From assembly GCF_004027225.2 (NCBI RefSeq), contig NC_046360.1, positions 3,770,001 to 3,834,000 of the forward strand: 64,000 nt of DNA, in the 5' to 3' direction. Of the stretch, positions 37,249 to 49,200 are shown one piece after another. Origin of the DNA: Strigops habroptila. Its lineage: Eukaryota > Chordata > Aves > Psittaciformes > Psittacidae. The notes under the pieces are model-generated. The model had not been told where the DNA came from. It was given only the letters and a program-made list of their open reading frames with translations, and did no database searches. Position numbers and translations under genes: made by a program. Position 1 is the stretch's first letter; the number at the start of each line of letters is the position of its first letter.

Positions 37249-40200
37249 CTGTGTGGGGAGAGCAGAGCAGAGGGTCAGTGCTGGCCCCGCAGTGAGGGTG
37301 ACACGGCTTTGGGGACATGTCCCCCCCCCCAGCCCTACCTGCAGACGACGGCCGGTCCTCCCAGACGCGGTTGGTGAGGGGTGTCCTCCGGTTGCAGTCG
37401 CCCTCCGAGTGCACCGAGGAGACGGAGGGTGGCCGCTCGCCCGAGGACAGACCCGGCGCTGGGGACTTGGCCTTGCGGCTGTTGGGTCTGGCAGCGATCT
37501 TTGGCTTCCCCCCTCCTCCTGCAAAGAGAAGCGCCCGCTCGTCACCCGGCTCGTCGGGACGGGGTTCGGGGGGTTGGGGGTGTGGGTAACCCAGCACTGC
37601 CCATTTAAGAGGTTGCAATAATGGCTTGTGGCAGGAGAACAGCTCAGCCCAGGGGCTGTGGCACTGTGGTGGGGAAAGGTGATGGGGTGAGCTCTGCACA
37701 GTGTGCAGGAAGAGGTTTCTGCGCCTCCTCTGCCGCTCTCTGCTTTGTGGGTTGATGCTACCAACCACCCCATGGAGCAGATCTGGGGCAGGAGCAGCCG
37801 TGTGGCTTTGGCCTGTTTCTCTGCAGGGTCTGTTCCCAAGCCAGCTCATTTCTTAGCCCACAAACAGGGGTCATGGGATGGGAGCTCCATGTGCTGCTAC
37901 CAAGGAGCTACATGCATGCTGGAGCCCTGAGCACATTCCCCTTTCCCATGGTTTACATGGCCAGGATGGTCTTTAATCTGTTCTTACAGCAAAATCCCTG
38001 GTGATGTTTAGCCAGCTTTTAAAAGGTTTCAAGGGGAAAGGGCCTCTGCTGGGGACATTAGCCCAGCTAAACCATGGGGGAGCTCCCACAGTGGGAGGGA
38101 TAGGTGGGCTCTGCATCCCACCCTGCCTGCCCGGGCAGTCTCCGGGCATGGGGAAGCACGGCTGGAAGAAGCTGGTTTCATGCAGGAGCCAGAAAAGCTT
38201 TTCTGCAACAAGCTGAAGAGCGCCTGGGGTGAGCTGACCTGGAGGAAGGTGCATGTGTGCCCCGAGGACCCTGCTCCTCAGCTGCGGGGGCTCTGTGCCC
38301 ATATTGCCAAGGGTGACCCCCAGCACTGGCTGCCGTGCTCTGTGCCGGGCACTTGCTGGTGGCAATCTGCCCTTAGCAGGCATGGGGGGACAAACACTCC
38401 CCCATCCATCCCTGGTCTCCCTCCTCTTCCTTTACTGGGGTTCTGCAGAACAAGCCTCGAGCTCTGCTCAAGCCTCCCCTGAAGCTGAGCAGACCCCACT
38501 GTGGTGCCCAAACAGCTCTGCAAGCCCCAGAGGGGCTCACTGCGCAGCTCACCCCAGCCCCAAGCTCTGCAGCTGCCTCCCTTTGAGCTCCCTTAAGCTC
38601 GCCCTCTTGCTCCAGTCACCCCAGGTCCCATCCAGTCCTCTCAGGCTGCATCCAACTCCTGCTATCCCAAGCCTGGGGTGGGGAGGGAGATACCACCCTG
38701 CCTCATGTTCCCCCCCTCAGCTCCTTCCCTTATTTTGGGAACAGCGATCCTGCCCGGGGTTTACAGAGAGTTTGGGGTGGCTATTTAGGTTTATGGCTTC
38801 CATCTTTTGAGTGTGTGTTTTTCTCCCCCCCATAAACCTTATATTGTGTAAAAAAGGAAAAGGAGATATTAAAAACCAACAAACGGGGAAAGGAGCACAG
38901 TCAGTGGTTTTAGAGAAAGCAACAGCACCTTCTGAGACTATTAAATGAACATCAAACAAGACCGGGATTAATCAGCGGATTCACAAAGCTCAAAGCTGGG
39001 GCAGGGAGGGGAGAAAAGAAAACCAAAATGAACAAAACCGAGGGGAGGAATAAATCCACCCCCAAGTATAAAGGCTGAGAATTAATAACACAGAAAGAGT
39101 GAAGGTGGAGAGGGCTGCAGACCTGGCAAGGAGCGCACGTCCTCGTTTCGTCCATCAGCAGGAGTTATGGGCATAGCAGCGGGCAGGCTTGCACTGGCAT
39201 TCAGAGAGTTAAAAGCATTGGCACTGAGAGGTGAGCGCTCTTCCCACTGCTCGTCATATTTACCCATTAGGGCTTTCCTAATTATTGCCTCCAACCCCAT
39301 GTTGGTACTGGAATTCTCTTGGACCGACTGGCTCCTACAACTGATTAGCCCTGGGAGATACGGGAAGGGGAGGAGAGAGGGGACGGGAGATGGGGGGGAG
39401 CCAAATAAGAAGAAAGATTGGGGGGATGGGGAAAGGGGGAGAAAGGAGACAAGGGAGAAGGGAAGAAACAAACAGTCAGCACATTCTCGCAAAGCAACAA
39501 ACTTTGTCATCTTGTTCTTTAAAGCGCTGCAATGCACCCGTCCTCCTCCTCCTCCCCGCTCCATCCCGCCCCAGGGCTTGGCAGGGGCTGGCGGTGGGAT
39601 GGGATGGGACTTAGTCTGGGATTTGGGATTTGCAGGCAGGCAGGGCTTGGAGGATGGCAGAGGGGAATGGATTGTCACTGAGCACGGGGAGTGACTGTAC
39701 GACTGTAGGAACAGGGGGACCTGTGCTCGCAACATGGGGGCAGGAGGAGGGTCACCTGGATGTGGGGTCCATATGGATGCACACACAGGTCAGAAGTCAG
39801 TGTGCCAGGAATTCAGAGGCCGGGGCAGATTCCCATGGAGGAAAATTCAGGGAAGGAAGAGAGGGCACCCCAGAAACCACTTGACTGGAAAGAGGTGACT
39901 GTATTTGACGCCGGCATGAGAAGCAGCAAAGGCAGGCAGCCCTGGATGAGGGCACGCAGCCTGCGGAATGGGGCTATACTGGGGAGAGGGGAGAGTCCTT
40001 CTGTCCCTCTTTGCCAGCTCCCTGCCCATCACCCAGCCCGCTCCCTTCCTCCCCCCAGGCCGGTGGCCCCCCCGGGGGCTATGGGACAGGATGCAGAGGC
40101 AAGTGGTGTGTCCGCGTGGTTGTGAGTCTCAAGCCATGCAGTTATGGTGCAGCACCGCACAGGGACCAGAGGGCACTAGGCTCAGCCACGCCACCGTCAT

Positions 40201-43200
40201 TCCCGATGTGGCGGTTACAGGGAACAAGCAAAGGGCAAAATACAGACACGAAACCAGCAGGCTGGCGAGGGAAGCCCCACTGCCAGCCTCCCCCCCTTCC
40301 CCAAGCTCGTCCCATCCCAGAGGTGTTCACATTGGGATCGCTGTCCCCCTGCTCGGAAAGGGATGGATCCCGGGTTCAACTGTCTCCCTGTAACAGGCAG
40401 GGTCTCTCCTGGTCCCCTCCAGCAGACCCTGTCCTCAGCTCCCTACACTCTGCCTTTACGCCTTCCCCCAGTACAGCAGGAGTGGGTTTAACCAGGGGAT
40501 GCTCTAAGGAAGTTGGGCCTCACCCCCCAAATTCTGCCTGGCTGCACCCTCTCATCCCAGCTGCTGTTGTGAGCTGGCTCCATCTCCCAAACACACACAC
40601 CAGTGAGTGGTCTCACACCACTGAAGTGCCTGGCTCTCCTACCACACAAAGTCCTTGCCCCGCAGCACCTCCTTCTCTTGGTTGTCAGAAAGCTGCTGCT
40701 CCTCCTACTTAAAACTAACAACCTGAAGGCATTGCTGCTGTAGGAGAGCATTAGTAATCAATTAATTATCAATTAATACTCCTCAATGGGGATTCATTTC
40801 ATTCATTTGCAAGCCCATGTGCACATCGCTGCAGTAGGTGGCAAGAGCTTGACCACCTTCACTCTGTCTTTCTCCCTGGGGCTGGTCTCAGGGAAGCCCA
40901 TGCTGGTCACCCAACTCTGCAGGGCCACTTTCTGCCCCTCTTTGCCAAAACCCCTTTTTTAAGCTGTTCCCTCTCCTCCTTTCCCCACTGGCTGAAAGCC
41001 ATGGGCCCAGCAGTGCCCCTGGTGAAACTCCTAAACCACCATTTCAGCTCCTGCATGGTCGTCCTCACGCTCAGCACAGCAAATACATCTCCATGAGTGT
41101 CTGGGGAACCATCCCAAGCCCTTTCCTCCTGAGAGCAGGGGGTCTTTGGGGTTTGGAGTACAGCCCCACTGTTAGCCAGCGAACCCCCCGGTTAGGCAGG
41201 CCAGCAGGTTAATGCTGGTTAGGGTCAGGGACTCGCTGAAGCCCACCACGGCTGCCTGCAGCAGCGCTCAGATACCACCACCAGAACTGGGTGATCAAAC
41301 CCCAACCCATCAGGAGCTGCTCTCTCTGCACAGCAGCAGGGTCCCATGTATGACAAAGCCCATCTGCATGGCACCAGCAGCACCACCATGGCCAGACCCA
41401 GGCACCAGCTCAATGTTTCCTCCCAGCTCCTGAGAAACCAGAGTCAACCCATGCTTGAAGCACCTCAAGGACTGAGCACGCTGCTGGCACCACTGTCCTG
41501 AGCACTCCTCCATCGCCCATGTAACACCTCCTCTTGCTCCTCAGCCATCGCCAGTTCACCCAACACTCAGTTCAAGGCTACTGGGTGCTGCTCTCAACCC
41601 AGTTTGCTTTTGCAACGAGGCCTGCTTCCCACCCTCATGCTCCCTTTCACCACTGCTCTCCTACCCATCCATGGGTGACCACAAGGTCCCACCAAAAGCA
41701 GGGTGCTCTCTTCCAAGTATGAGGTCCACCTTGCTATAGTTTAACCCTCTATTGGCATCAGATGGCCAACCTCTGCTTGACTTATAACCTCTCCTCAAAC
41801 TCTGTCATGCTTTCCAAGGAATTACACTGCACTGTCTCCAACTCAACAGCAGGAAGTTATGGTGTGTCCCAAGGTTTCAGCTTCACAGCAACTGTTATAA
41901 TCAGTATTACAGCAAAAGGAAAAAAGATGTTTAAATCTACCAGTCTCCTGCTCTCTGTGCTGTAAGCCCTGTAGGGAATGGGGTATGGTACAGGAATATG
42001 GCACAAGGAGTTACCTGCTCCAGTAATCGCCGGCATATTGAAAATCTCTGTCCCAGGCTGCCCAACATCTGGAGAAAAACAAAGAAGCTCTTCAATACAG
42101 AGAGCAGCATCTGCAGAGAGGGACCTGCAGTGCCAGCCACAGGATCCCAGTGTCCCTTGTCACAGCACCCAGCCTGACAGCAGCCCACCTTCCCCTGGGC
42201 TGGGGCTGTGGGTGCTGGCTGGGACCAGGACTTTGGGAGATCCACAGTGGACATGCCTTGCCAGCTGGGAAAGGGCAGAAAAGCAGAGCCCAGAGAGTGA
42301 TGTCTTGTGCTCAGTGCTGACCTTCCTCCCTCCCTCCAGCCCTTTGGATTACACATCAAACCCTCTCTCCCACCTATGGGATTTCCAAAGGCTCAAATCC
42401 CCACATCCATGGAGCAGGTCTGGGCAGTGGGAAGGGTGAGGAGGAGGAGGAGAAATGTTAAATCAATATTTTCCCTCTTAGCTGAGCTGTTTGACTTGGA
42501 TATCACTTTCCTTAGAATAACAACAATTCTCATCAAATAAGAGGCGTTTCCTATTTCTATGTATTTTCCCTTGATAAGGGAAAGTGTGGAAGGTCGCAGG
42601 GTTCAGCCACATGTCCCCAAAGGGGCATAACAATACTGTTGGCTCATGGTAACATCATCCAGGAGACGAGACAGCTTAGTCCCTCTTATCCAATGCAGCT
42701 GTTGTAAGATGGATTCAAACTGAATTAGTATTGACTATATAATGCTGGGCTAAATTAAATTATGATCCCATCTACTCTATTAGCGGTTAATGAATGAATG
42801 GGCTGAATTTCTAATACAAGCCAGCCTGGTTAGTCTTACAGAGCTATACCAATATTGATGTAGGGCTTAAAGTCATGTTGGGGGAGATGCAGCTCAAGGA
42901 GGAAGGATTCAGCTTGACCGGCCATTCATTAAAATATCAATTGCTCTTAAGTCTCCTCCATGCTCAGCTCATTATTTCCTTCCTATTGAGGTTATCTTGC
43001 ACGGGTGGGATTGACAGCCCTAAAGCAAGGAGACATGGGGCTGGGAAGCCTCCCAGCTCCAGCACAGCTCATCCCAGGAAGCATCTGGATCTTACACTTC
43101 CCAACAAACTGTGGCACAAACCAGAGAGCTGGCTGGGAGCTCCCTTCACACATCAATACCCATTCCCAAATCAACTTTGCTTCAGGTGTCCTCAAGGCTT

Positions 43201-46200
43201 TTTCCCCTCCAGTGCCCTACATTCGCGTCCCCACGTTCTTACTGTACTCCGTCTCGTTTTTGTTGGTCGTGCTGAGCTTCTTGATGATCTCCTGTTTTTT
43301 GGACTTGACCATGGCAGAGTTGCTCTCAGTCAGCTTGCTGAAGAAAGCTGGAGGCTGAGTGTTGTTTCCTGGGGACTTGGACCCCATCCTGCAAAAGCAA
43401 GAGACCATGTGAAACCTCTGCAACATGCAGTTCACAACGTCCTCCATAGAGAGGCTCTTCCCTTAGCGTAACTTCTCAGAATCAGCCTGGGGGCTGCTGA
43501 GACATTTGGGATCTCCAACTTTTCTCCCTATCCCTGCAAAGGCACCGCACGGTGTTGAAGAACCCCGACAGCAACCTGGGATGTGACACTGCTTTTGGCT
43601 GCAAGAAAAGCAGCCTGGGCCAGGGCGAGCGTGGGGAACATCCCTATGTTGTCCCACCATCCCCTCCCTGGGTGTTACCTCTGGTCCATCTGCTCGCCCT
43701 CGCGGTACAGGATCGGGTACGTGGCGCTCTTGGCGTGCTCCGATTCTCCCACGCCGTCTGGTGGAGAGACCGGCTCGATGCAGTTGTCCACGCCGCTGCC
43801 GGCCGAGGCCTTGCTCTGCTCCGGGGACCTGCGATGGGGACACGCAAGGGGTTCATTACAACACTCTCTGTCTCTGCACAAGCAGCTCGCGGTCGGGAGA
43901 GGAAGAAGGGCTAAACCAGCTTTCCCACAGCAGGCCAAACCTTCCACACCCCTGCGGGCTTATAGTGCCTTTTAATGAACACAAGAGCGCAGCTTGGGCA
44001 TCATGCACCGCGGGTGTGCAGAGCAGCACCGACCCAAGCATGGTCCAGGTTCCCAGGCAGCACACCTAAACACAGCCGCCCAGGAGGGATGGAGGGACCA
44101 GTCCTGGGACTTGCTGGCTCAGCCCAAGTGTTCCTGGCTGGCAGGGACACAATCCCTTGGAGGGCTGTGACATTAACCCTCTGGGGACACGGCTTTTGAT
44201 TCTCCATCATGTTTGTGGATACAGTGGAGGGCAGCACCCACCACCTCCCATCCACCTTGCCTGGTGCTGGGGCAGCCTGAAGAGGACCGGTGCAGCCCCC
44301 TGATGCCTGCCTGTGGCCAGCGCCTGGGAGACGGCCAGGCTCAAGTCCAGGAGGAATTCCTCACAGCAAGTTCTGGGAATTTACATCTTTGTTCTTTCTG
44401 TGGTTTCTTTTTTTCCCCCTAGTTTTTTTTCCATCGCTGGGTGGCCAGGGCTGGGCTCTCTCCCTTCATGTTATAAAGCCAGCTCAGTTCTTCCCAGCTC
44501 TGCCTGGTCCTAATCCCATTTACTGTCAAGGAACCATCACTTTGGAGACACCACTCTTTCCCAGATGCATCTAGGTCTGTTATCAGCACAAGGATTTGAA
44601 AGTGACTTTAGAAGAAATACAGGTGGTGCCTGAAATGGATAACTGCAGTTCACAAGGCACGTGTACCTAGCAAGCTTCTGGTTCACTGAGAAAAATGAAG
44701 ATAAAATTAACTGTGAACCAATGGAAAACATTTGCTTTGGGTTTTTGGAACCAACTGTGGTCTGAAAGGTCACTGCACCCTGTGCCAGGGACTGAGGACA
44801 GTGACAGGACAAGAGGTAACAGGCACAAACTAAAACACATGAAATTCCATCCCAACAAAAGAAAACACTTTTTTACTGTGAGGGTGCTCCAATGCTGGTA
44901 CAGGTTGGCCAGAGAAGTGTGGAAGTTTCCATCAGTGGAGACACTCAGAACTCCACTGGCCATGACCCAGGATAACCTGCTTCAGCTGACTCTGCTTGAG
45001 AGCAGGGCATTGGGATGGATAATCTCAGGAGGTCCCTTCCCACCTTAACTATTCTGTGACACTGGCCAGATTGGGAAGGGGATCACGCACGGTCTCTAAG
45101 GGGGTCTAGGGAGCATCTCTAATACAAGAGGGATAGCAAGAGGCACCACCACAGGGGAAAAATGCCCAGATCAGAAAGCAGTTCTACACTCTGGGCTGTG
45201 TAAGCAAGCAATCCACACTGGGGAGCACGAATTCAGCGATGACAAATGCCAGCCTGTCCTATGCACCCCCTTACCTGGGGTAGCTCTGGTCTGTCTAAAC
45301 TCAGCCTGGCACAGCGGGTGGGCAGAAACCCATCTGCACCAGTTCTGGTTGGACTCTCTGAGCTCACCTTTTGCCCCCTTCGTTCTGTGGGGAGATCCTG
45401 GAGGCCGCTGCGTGCTCCTGCTGCTGCAGATACACCTCGCTGGGGGCACGGCGCAGGTCCAGCACGGGGCACGTGGCCCCCGGGAAGGTGTACACCGGGG
45501 CCTGGATGTGGGAGTTGAGCTGCTGCGGGTGGTGGCGGGTGTAGTCCTGTGTGATGACCTCCTAGAATGAGAAACCCAGGTCAGCAATAGAGCTGGTTTC
45601 TATCTCTTGCTTTGCTGGGCTCAAATAAGGGTGAGCAGGATGAGGCTGGTTTGTCCCTGCAGGGATGTTAACTTCTGCTTCCTGCCTGCAGCAGCTCTCA
45701 CGAGGGGCTTGTTGGGGATGCAAACAGCCAAGCTGACCATGCCGATGTACCCTGCTCTCTCCAGCCCCCAACCAGGGATGCTGAGATCTCCAGCACCACT
45801 CCCAGCCCTTCCCTACCAGACACGCTACTTATCAGCTCTTCCCTCCTCCCTGGAGCCCCAGTGTGAAGGTGAGAATGAGGATAATTACACTGATGTGCTG
45901 GGCCAACGTGACCACCCGCTGGTTCATGCCCTTGATGCTCTGGCTGGACTGCAGGGGCTGGCACTGGGGCCCGTCGGGCTGTCGGAGGTGCTGCAGGTGG
46001 GCTGCTTCAGAAGCTGAGGCCTTCAGCGAGCCTGGGGGGGCACAAAGAAGAGAACTAGTGTGAGATGACATCTGTGTCCTGTTCCCTGAATTCCATCCTG
46101 GCTCAGCACTAGGGCACAGTGAGTGAGAGCTGGCTGACAAGGCCCCCCCATCCCAGCTCAGGCTCTCCTGTGCTGTCTGGCACTGCCAGCCCCTGCCCTC

Positions 46201-49200
46201 ACCTTGCTGTTTCTGCCTCAGGTCATGCTCCCCGTGCCCCTTCTCCACATCCTGCAGCAGCTTGGCCCCTTTCTCATGGGACAGGCTGGGCGAGCTCACG
46301 GGACTCACTGCTTCCATCCGCTCAGGGCTATAGCCTCCATGAAAGCCTGGGGAAAAAGGAAAAGGGAATTAAAACACTTGGCTTTTCCCTAGTGCTGTGG
46401 CAACCATCACTTGTGGGTAGAGTCATGTATTCAGCAAAGGAGATTGAAAAGAGATGAAGGAAGACCTGGCAGGTCACATTGCCGGGGCCCCTGGAGCCAC
46501 CTCTGATGTCCAGAGACAGCAGATCCACACACTGCAGGGGCAAAGCATCTTCTTGACCATTCTCTGCCGTTTAAGGCCTTTGCACAGACACAAACAGCAT
46601 CAGAACAGGCAGAGCTGGAAGGAGGCACCACCAGAGGGAAAACAGAGACATGGACGAGTTATACTTCCACAGAGCAGGGGTGGAGGATGAGTCCCGGAGG
46701 AGTCCCAGAGGAGTCCCGCAGTGCTGCTCGCCAGCTCAGCACGTTTGGTAACACGACTTTTGCCTCCACAGACCTTTACCCTCATAACACTCAATTCCTA
46801 GAAACTACCCACTGCAGGCAAATCTGGCAGGCGCCTGACAGCACTGCTGGAGGGTCCCCAGTGCCCCAGCGCCACTGACCTTGCACATACCTGAGGCACA
46901 GGAAGGGGAGGACCCCCCTGGAGAACCTCCCTGTGCCAGGGATGGGGATGCATCATTCCCCATCACCCCATGCATGCCAGCTCCGAAGTGATGCTCTGGA
47001 AAGGTCCCTAACCAATATTAAAGGCCTGAGGAACACCAGCTCCTTTCTGTAAGCTCATGGCTGTACAAAAGCTGCCCCTCTGCTCTGCAGCATGACAACA
47101 CTCAGCTGGAGGAAACGCTGCTGCCAGGGAAAAAAGCAGAAGAAAAGCTCAGCCAAGCAGCACACCATGCCCAGAGGTGTGTCCTTGGACCTGGAGCACG
47201 ATGATAGAAGGGGCTGGGACCAGATGTGATCAAGTGGTGAGATGGGGGTCAGGATGCACCAGTGAGAGCAGCTCTCCTCCCCAGCCATGCTGAGGAAAGG
47301 GAGCTGGGCAGCAGCCCCCAGTGCAGGTGGCCAAGGCAGATGCTTCAACTTGAAGATGGGATCCCACCAAATCCACACAGGCCGCTTGTTGCTCCTGCAT
47401 GCTCATGGGAACTGTGGCCACGTTGCCCTCTTGTGCAGCATCCAGCACTGGGACCCTGAGTGAGGTCACCCCAGGCGAAGGGACCCCGTCTGAGCTGCAT
47501 CATGCAGCAGCCCATTAAGCCCTCTGAGATCCTGCACTCTCAGAGCAGGGAGGTGCCTGTCTGATGGCCAGCAGCCCTGTCCCGCTCACGCTCCTACTTC
47601 TCTGCTTTGCTGGTTTGATTTATTACCCACAACTGCTCCTTACAGACTGCCTGGGAATTCTGAACGATGGGGAAATCAGAATTAGCAAATTGCTATTGTC
47701 TGTAAAAAGCAATACCAGGAACTGAACAACGTTTGCAAAACAGGACTTGGCAACGGGAAAAACTACAAGAGGGTGGGAGGAGGGAAAATCCTTAAAACAC
47801 ACACAAATAAAAAAGTCTGGGATAACACAACAACCGGGAAGCAGAGGGACAAGAACTCTCGGGGAGCTGATGAAGCCAAGAGCCAAAACGTGCAACTAAA
47901 AATAAGAAATCATGAAATAAAACAGGTTTCAGGCCACAGCTCTCTCACCTCTCCCCTCCAATTTCTTACCAGCACTAGTGGAGTCGTTACTTAGCGAGCC
48001 TCTTTCTCGCTGCCCCTTATCGCAAGACATTTGGTGCATGATAATCACATCTATGAAGTTGGCCGCTGTCGTGGTGGTCTTACCGAGTGCTCGGAGCTCC
48101 TGTTCCTGCACTGAAAAGCGTTTACTTTGACTCTTTTCTCTACTGTGCTGCTCAGGGCCCGAGGCTGCGTGCTGCTGGTCCAGAGGGTGATGGTGCTGCT
48201 GGCTTTTCCCCTGTCCTCTGCTATAGTGATGAGAAGAACCAGGTCCAGAGGCGGGTAAAGGTCTTGACTCCATGGCTTTAATGGGTGAAGGCGACTGTTC
48301 GAGGTTGGCTCCACTTGGCAGCTTTGAGGTGAAGACGTTGTCAGTCTGGGGTCGTTCTGCCTTGGCTTCCCGTGCCCTCGAGGCCTCTTTCTGCAGGATG
48401 GCCGGGTCCATTGGGGTGGCGTAGCCGTCTGCTGAGCTGATGGAGGAGCGCAGGGTGGAGGCCGAGGGGAAGGCGGCAGAGCGGATCGGTGATGTGGTAG
48501 TGGTGGAGGAGGATCTGGAAAGGCAAACAAAGACAAGACAAAGATGAGAGAAGCACGTGGAGAAAGAGGAGCGCTGTTATCAGAGCCCCAGTGTTCAACC
48601 CTGCCTGGCCAAGGTCCTCCCAGGGCTCCTGAGTGTAGGGTTGGCTCGTGCTGGAGCAGGTAAGGAGGGCTCAGATGGAGCCTCCAGCACTGGCTGTGGG
48701 CTGGATACATCTACTGGACAGAACAAACCCATGGACAGGTCTCAGAGACCTTCATAACTCCATTTTCAGCAAGAGTAGTGATACCTATTCTGGGCACAGG
48801 GATGCTCCTGCTTTCTTTCCTGGTAGCAGTAAAACCCACCAGGAAAAGTGAAGGAATTGGGCACCAAAATCTGCCTCTCCCCATCACAACCTCTTTGTAA
48901 GCCCCAATCCTGTTCCCACTGAGACTGAAAGCCAAAATAACCCTTGTTGCACCTCAGAGGTAGCCCATGTGATGATCATTCATTAACCACCATGGCTGTG
49001 CCGGTGCAGGGGTCTGGGCAAGCAGCAGGAACCATGGTGGGGGGACATACCGCAGGACAGAAGGGGTGGGGGTCTCCGAGGAGATGATCTTCATGCTCGT
49101 GTTGTGGAGCACGCTGGGGCGCTGCTGGATGGTCTCATGGGTGCGGGGTGAGACGGGAGAGTGCTGGTGGCTGTGAGAGTGTGAGGATGAACGGCTGCTG

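Noticed and set aside
37703-39786. Several 200-codon frames on both strands at 37-40 kb
   Set aside because: They are shadows or intronic extensions of the NCOR2 exons at 37339-37518 and 39123-39350.
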